The notes beneath the pieces are model-generated. The model was given only the letters and a program-made list of their open reading frames with translations. It searched no databases and had not been told where the DNA came from. Source: Casuarius casuarius (lineage: Eukaryota > Chordata > Aves > Casuariiformes > Casuariidae). From it: DNA of 64,000 bases. The position numbers were made by a program, and so were the translations under genes. Positions 37,259 through 48,450 of the stretch are shown one piece after another (positions within the stretch are counted from its first letter, which is position 1; each line of letters opens with the position of its first letter). The stretch lies in NCBI GenBank assembly GCA_003342895.1, contig PTFA01000197.1, positions 434,001-498,000 of the forward strand, read 5' to 3'.

Positions 37259-40200
37259 GAAAAAGGAAAAGGCCAGCCCCCACTGCTTTGGTTACAGTTC
37301 AGAACCTGTGTTTCCATAGCAACCACGCACACGTAATATTGCTGTGGCCATAAGCTCCTTAGAGCTGGTGTTGGCAGCCACAGACAACGGCTCTCCATTG
37401 CTCCCTGCAGTACTGCATGGGGTATGACATGTCCCACCAGTGTCTGGACTGAGGAACACTGGGGCTGTGCTGTGGTACCCCAACCCCAGAGATGGATTGG
37501 CAGGGAGCAGCAAGCCCATCACTCTCATGGCCAGTTGGGACTGCAGAGATGGTCTGAAAGAGGAGGGTGTCTGATGGGCTGCCTACCTTCTTGTGCCAGG
37601 CAACTAGGGGGACTCAGGAGTCAAGTCACAGTGGGCTGTGAGGGCTGCCTGGGGGAACTTGCCTAGACACAGTCACACAGTACAAGTGGTTGGAATTTCA
37701 TGGCCTTTGAGGCAAGCAAATCAGTCATTTTTGAGGCTCCTTGGGGATAAAGATTCCCAAAGGTCTGGGTAAAATAGTTTCCCCTCTCTTTTCCTCTTGC
37801 TCCCCTCAAATCTGGAAGAACAGGAACAGCAGAGAACAGCTGAGATCCCTCTCAAAAGGAATGGAGGTGATTCATCAGCCTCTTCATATCCCCACACTGG
37901 GCACACGGTGAAGAATGTGGGCCCAAGGCTTCTGGGGTAGATGGAGACTGCAGAGCAGTGTATTCAAACCCAAATCTACAGACAAGCAAAGACATTGCCT
38001 CTTTCTTGCGCAAATCAAGATTTCCTCTCATCCTTCTGCCTACCCAGACCTGCTTCTCCAGGGCTATTTCCTGACCCCCTACATGTTCCTTGTTCCTTGT
38101 TTTCCTCTGAGGTGTAAGAAGAATGGAACATATATGTTACTGTCTTTGTTTCCCTTCATTAGTGCATCATTCTTACCTGGGGATTCAGCCCCACAAATAC
38201 AGCAAGGTTTATTCCATTAGCCCAGGTCACTGGCTTCCTGCCTTGAGGCTGCCACAAAATTCAGAAAGAACTAAGGCTGGATTCTCGATCCATCTTTTCT
38301 CCTCCTGAGCCTGGGAGGATGCATTCAGTCATCTTCACACTCACAGCTTTCTGAGACCGTGATGATCTACCCTATCCTTTCTGTAAGCTCCAAACTAGAT
38401 CCTATGGTTTTGGAAAGAAGGTGCTGCTTGCTCAGAGTACACCTTCTCCCTGCCCCGAACTCTCCCAAATTCACCCCAGCCCTCTCCAGCCTGTTTTTTA
38501 CAGCATCGTCTGGGACAGGAGCAATGGAGAGCCCTCCAGTTAGCTCTGATCCAGACAAGACCAGCTTTAGTGGTGTATTTTGAGAGAGCTTTTACCACCT
38601 TCCTTATGCTACCAGGACAGTATTAAAGAGCTCAGCATAAAATGAAGAAACATTACCCTGGTCCACTTCTGTTAGGACATGCTGCTGGCAAACAGTTGCG
38701 TTATTAGCATATAACACATATGTCCGCACCAGGCAACAGAAGGCAAAGAAATCCTGAACTGGCCCTAGGGTCTCCATGCATTAGCATTGTATGGACACTC
38801 TAGCTTAGGTCCAGTATGCCTGTCGTTTCAGGAGAGCTTATTAGTTCAGATCCTGGCCTGCACCACCACAGATACTCATCTGGCTTCAGAGCTAGTTTGG
38901 GAGTCTCTGCACCTAAGGAGAAGAACGAGAGGTTCGTTCCTGAACCATCTGGCCTGGACTCTGGATTCAACCCCTGCATGAAAAAGTGATTGCGTTTTAG
39001 AAGAGTCCTTCACTGGAAAAAGCAACAAGCATTTCAATATGCAGCCTCATTTGTCATGCTTAGAGGTCTGATCCCCACCAGAACTGGCTGTGGCCCATGC
39101 TAGTTACCTCTCATGTTCCAGGAGGGATGAAAGCGTGGCAATACCTACCTTCTCCCTATCCACATCTCCTTCCTAATCAACTAGCGAGCAGTACCTCTGT
39201 CAGAAAGCTGTTGTCATGCCTGTCTTGCTCATCTAATTGATTCACAAAGTTTTAAATGATTATTGATTCTCCTCCCCCCCACTGTGGAGACTTTGAGACC
39301 AATAGAACACATGGAGTTATTTACACAGATACTAGAAAGGAAAGAAGCTCCCTCCTCAAATGTTCTTCTTGAGCTCCTATTTATTAAGCCTCAGAAACTC
39401 AATAGGTTTCCCACAGCCCTACAGACAAGAGCAGTCACAAATATATGAAGTTGCCTGCCTGCACCTATGCCCATCCACACATTTGCAGGATGTTCTGCCA
39501 AATTCACACCTGCAGAATTACTATATTGCAATCATACCTCTTTAGTTCCTTTTCTTTGACCTGAAGGTTAACAGCCATTTCCCATGCCTCTTGCTGCTAC
39601 GAGAGAGAGGCAGAAATTGTGGCAAACCTGCTATTCTAGGAAAAGCCATTTCTGAGCTGGAATTTGCTGTGGGTATGAGGCTGGACCATAGTAGACTTGC
39701 AGAGCTAGAGCTGACAGTCTCCTTGCAGTTCCAGAAACGCTTCTTATTCACAGTTGCTACAGTGATTGTTACTGGAAGGGCCATTATAGCCATCTCCATG
39801 ACCTAAGCACATGAACATTTACAGTCCACACAGTTTACTGAAGAGAATTTGGAGGAGGAATCAGTCCATCTGAGTTTCAATAGGGGGGCTATCAGTTTCA
39901 GTTCTGTACTTCTCTTCATTTGGGCAAGCAAAGTCAACAGGCCCATTTCTAGTCAGTTTAACACTGTGCCAAAGCATAATATAATTGAATTCATTGGNTT
40001 TTTTTCTAGACTCACCAGCACATTAATAGGAGGTGCCATCTATATATTCGATGTGCCCTTGACATTACTTCAAAGCAGCACCATAATAATTAAGCTATTC
40101 TTTTTGTATTTGAATTCAAATTTTTCTATCTATACTAGGCTTTGTAATTGTTTAAATAAAACCTGCACATGGGCCTGAACTGCAGTATCTTTTTCAAGAT

Positions 40201-41204
40201 CACATATGCACATGAGGCACTCAGGTATCTGTCCAGGACTGGCACAGTGGAGAAGGGAACTGAGGGAGCAGCAAGAGAATTTTTTGCCTCTGCTGACCGT
40301 TAACAAAAACAGCAAGGAAAGCATCTGTGAGAATAAAAGCCAGGGTGAGATGTGTAAGGTATAGAAATAGCTCTTTGACTGACTCAGAGAAAGCCAGGGC
40401 ATCTTGTTTTCCGGCATCTCCCGTTGTCTGTCCTCTTTCTTAACCACACACTCTGGCACGGCGGGGGAGTGGAAAGTAGATGGAAGCATCAGCAGGAGCT
40501 ATAGCGAGCCGGGGAGAAATGAGCTATTCAGTCAAAACGTTGCCCAGTCAGGGCCCTTGACAAAAGATGAACAAATAAGGATATGAAAGGGGAAAGAAAA
40601 GGCAACGTCCAGCACTGCACCTCCTGCAAGGGAAGAGCCGTCGGCTGTGATGCTTTGTCTTTTCCTTCCACTTTGTCTCACTCTGTCTCATTATTTCCTC
40701 TCTTCCCATACATAGCTGCCTCCAGATTCTTTAGTGTGTGCATGTATATGTACATGGGCACATGCACATAGGCAACTCAACATGCAGGATGGCTCAAGAT
40801 AGGCAAATTCCTTCATCTCCAGCTTGCTGGCTCCACTCCAACCCAAGCTGGCAGTGTCTGAAGTGGATTAGCATCTGAAAATGATTCCTGTGAAATGAGG
40901 TGACGGTGCAGTCCAGTCCTACTGGAGATTAGTGTCTGCATCACCACACATGCATTCAGAGCTAATTACACCTCTGGTTAGCACTCTCAGAAAGAAGCCA
41001 AGGATTACACTGGCTGCTTCGCTATAGAGCCCTGGCCAACTCCTAGGGGAAGAGAGCTTGTATACCTTAAAAGTGTGGTGGGAAGGGAATGGAGACATGC
41101 TTTTACCAGACTTTCTTCTTCCTGACAAAGTACAGCCCTTCAGGACTCCTCCTTCATGAAGGCAAGCAGTCATCTAATTATCATACACCAAGAGAATCTG
41201 GGTT

Positions 41205-41238
41205 TAAAAAAGAAAAAGAAGAAAGAAAAGAAAAGAAA
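41205..41238. repeat. GAAA-rich low-complexity tract
   Basis: Irregular (A)nG units: AAAAAAG, AAAAAG, AAG, AAAG, AAAAG, AAAAG. Simple repeat. Confidence 0.9.
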
Positions 41239-43064
41239 CTGTCTCTCCTTTAGACAGGTCAGAAAAGGCAGTACTAATGGGAAGGGAATAGCCACAAGAA
41301 AGGTTTATTTCAGGGTTCAGCTAAGCAATTTGGGAAGCTGAGAAAAAGTCATTGTTCTGGTTATCTAGCTACAGGATACATGGGTTTATCTACATACATG
41401 GAAGGAAGAAGCGTCTTTTCTCCTTTTCAGGAAAAACCGCTGAATATCTGCCTCCTGAGAAGCACCTAGCTGAAAACCCTTTCCTTCAAGTCTGGTGGCT
41501 AGCGCAAGGAACTCGACCCTTTCATTATCTCAATGGATGCAGGATATATACATCCCTGCACTATGCATCCCTCCACCTGCACTGCATCAGAGCCTGCAGC
41601 AATAGCTGTGCACTATTCCTCTCAGAGGAGATCCTCCTCTGCTCAATGCAGAAACAGAGAGAGAGGAGAAGAAACAGAGTTTAAGAACTATGTACCATGC
41701 ACCATCTTGGCATCAGTGCCCTCTGAGCCATGAAGCCTTGCACAGTGAGCATGCTTGGTGAATGAACCACACTGCGTGGGAGATATCAACCCAGTGCTCT
41801 ACAACTCATTTGGTGTCCAGCTGCTCATAATGTTACCCAGTAATTTCTAAGGGTTGATAATAGGTGTCTGTCTTCTCTCACTCATCAGGTTAATCCCATT
41901 AGCTTCAAAGTCACCCCCCTTCTCTCTAAGTACAGCTGAGAGTATGGTCAGGCTCCCCACGCTTTCAGCAGTAGGCTGTGGACACAACCTCTCTATTCAT
42001 CAGCAGGAAAACATGGCCTTCACAGAAATGCCTCACTTGCCTTGTTTCCAATGGAATCTCTATTATGCATCTCTAGGATATCTAGGGAAGGAAACATATG
42101 CAGTATTTTTACATATTTGTGTATTTTAAAATGTACATACACCATAAGTACATAAATGGCTGAGGGTCCTAAATCCCCTTTATTACAGGGAGCTTTATGA
42201 GAGCCGTGAGTTCCACTTCAGTTGTCTGCAGTGTGGAATGCTATATAGTCCATTACATATCTCCCTGCTTCACTGCTATGCAGAAGGCAAATTGTTGGGT
42301 CCTTGGAAGATTTTCACTTCACTCCATAAGCACTAGCATGTCTGTTTCAGCAGAGGTTTATCATACAAGCCCTCCTGGTCTTGGACTCAGCCGTTCTCAG
42401 GGCTCCTCTAAACAGACCAGTTTACTTCCTTACACGAGGTCAATTGTTTGTCTTGGACTTCAACAGAGGAAGCCCTCAGTCCTCTAGGCACAATGACAGC
42501 AACGTTTCAACAGTGCACAGCGATGCTGCCCAACAGTTGACAATGTAAAGTGAAGATGAACGTCACTTCCAACAGAAGCTGCAGGAGAAATTTAATCAGC
42601 ATGGTCACAGCCACTCCTGCTGGGAAGTGGGCAGAAGACACAGACTTGTCCCATCCCTGGTGAGTCTTGGTAGGATATCTTTACTGACCATAAGTGTGCA
42701 ATACCTTCTTTTCTACTGCTCACACCAAACCACCTCCTCCGAGTTTAACAGCATCTTGCAGTTTTTATAGACTCAGAAAGGAGATTACTGCCTCTTGAAA
42801 TGCCAAGAGCTTTTGCTACAGCCTCTAGGTTTTTCCTGAAGTGCTCCCCTCCAGGTGTTGAATGGGCTAGGTATTGCAACCTAGAAAGATTTTCCTGGAA
42901 AGATTTTTGTGTAGCAAATTTTTCTTCTCAGCAGACATACTCAGCGCAGAGGGAATACACTAGATGTGATATCTTTGCTCACCCAGTTCTGCATAAGATT
43001 GTTTTAAGCATGTTGTATTACTGCTCCAACTTCCCAACAGCTTGCTCACATTTCCAGACCTCTT

Positions 43065-43130
43065 AAAGACATGCCTACATTGCAAAATGCCACAGCCCCA
43101 TGTCAGAGATGTCAGAGCTAACCCTAGACA
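43065..43130. repeat. Candidate ancient sauropsid MITE fragment
   Basis: GACATGCCTACATTGCAAAATG, CCACAGCC, CATGTCAG and GAGCTAACCC parallel a widespread sauropsid motif (catgtctacactgcaa...ccatgtcagctgactc). Pattern recognition only; no family name can be given. Confidence 0.4.
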
Positions 43131-44924
43131 ACCTGGTAAGCCTCCAAGGCACAGCAATGCCTTGCAAAAGTATTGTCTTGAATCTCTGAAGCCAAAGAGT
43201 GGCTTTAGTGCAGTGCAGAGCTATCTCTGAGCTTATTTGATGACACAGTTGTACTACACCTGGATCTGGCTTCTAGCCTGCTGGGTGCTACGTAAGGATC
43301 TGCACAGTGTCCTATAAAGCAGTGTGGATGTATCCTAGGATCCCACCTGCTAACTCCATTAGTTGGCCCTCTGGCTTCTCACACTCTAGGAGGAAGAAGG
43401 CAACAGCTGCTTACCCTACAAATACAGCTCTTCTATCTTTGAGACAGCCTACACAGCCAGTCTGTCCCCCCGATCCCATCAGGGTCCTGCTTTTATCAGG
43501 ACTCACTCCTCTTCCTCCAGTACCTGCTCTCTGGGCACTTCCCCAACTATGGCTGCTGTTGGACTTACCCTTGGTGACAGGGAAAACCTCCTGGAGCTCC
43601 CTTTGATCAGCAGAGGTTGTCTTCTGCTCCCCATGGTCTAGGGAACATCTCAACCCCTTTCATAGGCCCAGCTGGGACCCTTCTCCCCCTATGGTGCTGC
43701 CAGGTCCCTCCTCATGGCTCCCTTCCAACCCCGGTGAGCTTTGGTCAGCATTGACCCAGGCCAGGAACGGGGCAGGGTGGGAAGGGCAGGATGCGAGGCA
43801 AAGAGGACAGCAGCCTGTGCGTTAACATTAAAGTGCTTCCTGATTAAGAATCCAGCTTTGTTACTATGACAACGGCCAGAGCAGCGGAAACGACAGTCCC
43901 TTCCAGTGCAGCTGTGGAGGGCTCACTGTGCATTGTTAAATCCTTTAACTGCTATCAGCCATTGTCAAGACGTGCCAGCAGTGACCCATTATGTGCTTCA
44001 CAACTAATTCGGCTCATGTGCTTTCCAAAGCCCAGGAGATTAGGGCACACAGATCTCCCATTTGTGATGTGCCATCCAGCAATATGCAAATAAAGATGTA
44101 CTGACTAATAACAATAACAGAAATAACAACACTGATCACAGTAAAACTGTAAACCCCTTAGAACAACATTACAAAGAAACACATTAGCTCTCCTGGAAGA
44201 TGGTAATTATAATCAATTGAGACAGGGTCTGGGAATTAAAAAAAATATAAATCTTTTTTTATACTCAAGTTAGAAAGAGCACAGGCAGCTACTTAGTACA
44301 CAACCAATCATCCACTACTTTACTCAAACCCAAGATGAAATATCAAAGATGACTTGCAACCAAAGCCAATTTCAAGTTTCAGGACAGGTTCTTCCACACA
44401 AACCACCTTCCCACAGGGCCATACTAATATTCCTTCCCAATGAGCATAATGCTGGGCTGCTTGGCTATTCCTCTCAGCCCCAGCAATACGGAGGTGAAAC
44501 ACAAGAGAAAGCAGAGATGCCAGGTCTGGGAGCTCACACCCTCCTCAGCATCTCTCAAAGGAGCAATGAGAAGTATATTAAGCACTGCCAGATGTTTTTT
44601 CATGCCTCCTGCAGTCAGAGAAACGACTTGCTGACTTAAAGCTAAATCACAGGCAAGACTGAAGTGTTCCTGATTTCTTTGTCATTTCTACTACATGTCT
44701 TAAGGGTTGCCTACTGAGGAACAATTGGGGAAATTAATCCAAATTAACTAAAGTTGTGAATTTAGCATGTATTCATTAAATCACATTAGCCTCGAATGGA
44801 CACAGTTCTTCCAAATTAAAGCAACCGTTAGAAGAAAATTGAACTAAACTGAATTAAGGTCCTTTTAATTCTGAAGAACAGAGTGCCTACATGGGGTTTG
44901 ATGTAATTAAGGAACACAAGACTG
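43131..44924. other. Intronic sequence with a candidate conserved block
   Basis: Unique sequence. The part at 43800-44100 has a varied, repeat-free texture with an X-box-like motif and looks like conserved non-coding DNA; it is detailed in its own entry. The rest is unremarkable. Confidence 0.5.
43800..44100. promoter_or_regulatory. Candidate conserved non-coding element with X-box-like motif
   Basis: Unique sequence with no repeat features. It has GTTAACATTAAAG, an RFX-like half-palindrome GTTACTATGACAAC at 43860-43873, GGAAACGACAG and ATATGCAAATAAAG (octamer ATGCAAAT at 44084-44091). Such a mix of intact factor motifs is usual in intronic enhancers of neural genes, but conservation cannot be judged from one sequence. 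Confidence 0.3.
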
Positions 44925-45960
44925 GAAGGGGTGTCCCAGCCCTGCTCTCCCAGACAGTCTCTCCATATTATTCTTTTCAGGAATCTATCATGCTCTCACT
45001 GAAGAGTAGTTTGGTTTCTTGCTTTCCCTACTCTGTTTGGAAGCTGGGGCAGAACCTCACAGTATTGACAGCTTTCTGCTGAAGTTCATTCCTCACCATT
45101 TAGTACCTAGTTGTTCTTAATCTTAAATAGCTCTGCTACTGCCAGAGTATTTTCCCCCACTTGTGTTTATGGAGGACAGTCTTTTATATTCTCTCAGCCT
45201 GTGTTTTGCCAGGTAGACAAGCCACATTCTCTTGGTCTCTTCTTGTAAAATATGTTCTCCCTTCTCTGACCAACCATATATGTTTCTGTGCTCCTGGCCC
45301 AGCCTAATTCATTTTTCTTTTAATTGGGATAACTGGAATTGTACACAGAATTCCAGAAGAAATCACAATAGAGCCTTTTGCGATGATACTGACAATTCCC
45401 TGCCTTGGCAGGGAATATCCTGCCTGGCACCTAGGAACATAATTGCCTTTTATACTGATGTCTCATATCAAAGTTTCAGTCATCACATCAATAAATAATA
45501 CTCCCACTTTTTTTTATCTTCATTAGCTCTCAGCTGAAAATCCCATAGTTTTTAGGATCAATGAGTAGTAGTACCAAAGAATCTGCCCATATGGGCCAGC
45601 AGAATGTGCAAAGTCACCCAAACTGGCTAGAAGAACTACAAATATGTTAGTGCTGCCTGCTCCAAAAGATCTCCACTGCTCAAGTCATTCAGATCTAGTG
45701 TGGGTTCCACAGCATGGCTTCAAACCAGGCACTGTAGATCTGTCTATCTGTAAGTCCCTGGACTTCATTCCAGTGCATTTCACTCCATTTCTTTTCCTGT
45801 AGTCCTCAAGACTGCCCAGTTCTTCCTGCACATTCCCAGGTCCTCTCTACATTGATGACCCTATTCCAAACTCATCATTCAGCTTAAGTCTCCTCATGAA
45901 TCTAATCCCTCACACTCTTACACAATAAAGCAGAGTCAGACCTCTGGAAACCGCTAAAAT
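44925..45960 (-). repeat. CR1 LINE remnant (antisense on + strand), about 1 kb
   Basis: Successive plus-strand phrases follow the antisense CR1 3' half: GACTGGAAGGGGTGTC; GGTAGACAAGCCACATTCTC; CTTCTTGTAAAATATGTTCTCC; TTGTACACAGAATTCCAGAAG; TGCCTGGCACCTAGGAACAT; and, further on, CAAACTCATCATTCAGCTTAAG, GAATCTAATCCCTCACAC and CAGACCTCTGGAAACCGCTA (family form gacccctggggacaccgcta). The order matches the consensus from 3' tip to ORF2, so it is one minus-strand element. The section at 45560-45760 is weak and may hold an insertion or deletion. Confidence 0.75.
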
Positions 45961-46157
45961 TCTGTGGTTTAGAAAGTTTCAGATTAACCACACTACTCTT
46001 CATCTCATGTCCAATGTGGAAGGTGGGAGTTAAGGAGATAGGTTAGAAATGGATTACTAATGGAAACAAGACAATCAGGTTTCCCATTCAGTCAAACAGT
46101 ACCCATCCCATGACATGAGCACATTTACAGTCAGCGTCACATGAATATAGCTGGTTT

Positions 46158-46178
46158 AAAAAAAAAAAAAAAAAAAAG
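46158..46178. repeat. A21 homopolymer
   Basis: Twenty-one uninterrupted As. I see no clear retroposon body or target-site duplication around it. Confidence 0.95.
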
Positions 46179-46959
46179 TCTTCATACAGTACATATCCAA
46201 GCTGGGGACTGTATTAACTGTATTACTACAGGAAACCAGGGTATTAAGCAGCAGAAAGATGCAGAGAGGTAAATTATTAGGTTCTGATTCAATACACCAT
46301 TACTGCCATTCAAGATGCCATTTACCCAGGACCAGGATACTTTGGTGTAAAATTAGACTTTTGTCCTGGTAATTTAGGCCCTTTAAAATTATTCATTCAC
46401 ATTTTTTATGCAAAATTGCTTACAGCTGACTTGTCTGTGTTTGTGTGCTATGAATACTCCTGTATATAAGTTTTACCTGCATATTCATATATGGAAATGT
46501 GCAAGAACTTGCAGAAGTGTACACCTTCCATGTTCATATGCAAGTATGTGAGCCAGAAGTGCTTGTGTGCTCATTCAACAAAGGAGTAGAAACAATACCA
46601 AATAGATCTCTCTGACTAGCCATAATTAAGTAATGCAGTCTGTATCAATCCATAGAGTAAATATTTTCCAAGAAGTTCACTGAATAAATTCAAATAAATT
46701 TGAGGAAGTTATGATCTGCACAATTGATATTCCATGAGCAGAAAAAGAAGCTGAATTTACTGAATAAATTATGTGTTGTGAATTACTCCCTACAATAAAC
46801 CACATCACAAAAAATAGTTAGGAAGGGGCTCCTCATGCACATCCCATCTCTCTGAGGATGGTCGCATTTGGGGTGCAGGAAGAACAGGGTTCCTGTTAGC
46901 CTAAAACAACAGGCAGTAGTTATTGTTGAAAGTGTCTCACCACATTTGATGGGCCAGTG

Positions 46960-47190
46960 AGCACTAGATTTGCCCTTTTAGAACAGATCCTTTGGGAAAA
47001 TCCATTATTAATTGTGATCTCCTCTGTAGCGTCACTGAACTATGGATGCTCAACAAACCATCCTTCAGTCTGAGGGGGAAATTAATTATTTGGGGAGCTA
47101 GAAATGAGATTGAAATTAGCCCATTACCACAAAATAATTTGGGAAGCAAATTTCAGGACCTTTGTCTAGCTCCTCATTAACAGCCGTCCC
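46960..47190. promoter_or_regulatory. Candidate conserved non-coding element rich in homeodomain motifs
   Basis: Contains several ATTA/TAAT core sites: CCATTATTAATTGTG, GAAATTAATTATTTGG, GAAATTAGCCCATTACC and AAAATAATTTGG within about 150 bp. It lacks repeat signatures. The density of TAAT cores is the only evidence for a regulatory role. Confidence 0.3.
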
Positions 47191-47579
47191 CATCTCCCCA
47201 AAACACCTCCATCATCACTAACTGCACAGCTGCTACCCTGTTGCAGGGAGGCAAAGGATAGATGAGGTCTGAACTGAGCCCTGCCTCATGAAGGGGGCTT
47301 TTTTGGAGCAGGGGTAAGAGACTGGTCCAAATCAGAGGGAAGTAGGACTGTCTTTATTCATGTTGTACCTGGGATGATGATTAAGAAAAGAACTTCATAC
47401 TGCAGAGATTATCAATTTGACATCTTTCACCAGCCTCAGAGATATTCTGGTTAAAACAAACAAGGCAATTTCCTGATAATTTCGAGGCAGAGGATACTAA
47501 CAAAAAAACCCCTGAGCCCTCCAGGTCCTCGTGTAGAGCCATGGGTTAGTGTGTGTCCATTACTCCCTTCCCCAGGTGC

Positions 47580-47710
47580 TGTGCTGCTGCCACACGCGAG
47601 ATTAACAAGGAGGTTATATTTAAACTTCCAAGAGGAGCTGCTGTGCGATTATGGGTCTATTTAAAATCCTCCGGGCAGCTGCAGTACATAATAACAAGTC
47701 AGCAGGAGGG
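47580..47710. promoter_or_regulatory. Candidate conserved non-coding element
   Basis: Repeat-free block with CGCGAGATTAACAAGG, GTTATATTTAAAC, GCGATTATGGGTC, TATTTAAAATCC and GCAGCTGCAG (E-box CAGCTG). It is followed directly by a GA-rich tract. Texture suggests constraint; untested. Confidence 0.25.
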
Positions 47711-48424
47711 AGAGAGAGAGGGGAAGGAGGAGAAGGAAAGGAGGGGGGTCAGGAACGTCATGGATTGTCTCTGAAAAAATTGATTGCCAAAAGATGGCAG
47801 GGGGTGCAGCCAAGTTAAAGATGCCCCCTGCAGAGAGTGAAAGAGAGGGGCGACGTGCAAGAGAGGTGCCAGCATGGGGGGAGCACACTAAAGGGGGGAT
47901 TTGAGAGGCTGGCATGGAAAGCTGCCAAACCTGAAACCTCACTGCCTCTGGCAAGGACGTCATTCCCTTAAACCCACTCCACTGGCTCCAGAGGGCTCTG
48001 TCACATGCCACTGGGTGCCTGTCCAGGCTTCCTCAGATCACAGGCGTTCGAATGAGTAAATAGCTATTATTAGACCTTCTATTCCAGCCTGCCCACACAC
48101 ACACCTAACCCTTCGGCCAGCACAAAAATCACCCCCAGAAAACACCCCCTCTCAGGGCTTTACCCAGTCCAAAGCTTCATTGTATCTCTCAGGAAACTTT
48201 TGCACTGTCTAAATAGTGAATAAAGAAGCAATGTTTCCTCACGAGAAAGGTGCAGGGATCCTGTTTTTCCTGCCTCAGCATGAAGCACAGAGCATGAGCA
48301 CATTTTCAGGGTTTTCTCCCCACCCTCTCATCAGCTACCTCCGTCACCCTCCATTCTCCAGGGGGAGCAGGTGCTATGTGCCAAGGCTCGCTAGGCACTC
48401 ACAGACAAATGTCCTCAGCTCACT

Positions 48425-48450
48425 ATGATGTCAGACCTCAGTGACATCAT
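48425..48450. repeat. Perfect 9-bp inverted repeat made of ATF/CRE-like sites
   Basis: ATGATGTCA (48425-48433) and TGACATCAT (48442-48450) with an 8-base spacer. TGACATCA is a one-base variant of the CREB/ATF palindrome, so the pair could bind bZIP factors; this is inference from motif only. Confidence 0.7.

Larger units (their letters stand above)
36421..43064. other. Intronic sequence, nothing firmly recognised
   Basis: Unique intron with an A15 run at 37244-37258, a GA/A-rich tract at 41205-41238 and an unresolved base (N) at 39998. No gene is supported. Confidence 0.55.

Noticed and set aside
46158..46178. Poly-A tail of a processed pseudogene or LINE
   Set aside because: No coding remnant, retroposon body or target-site duplication is visible beside it.
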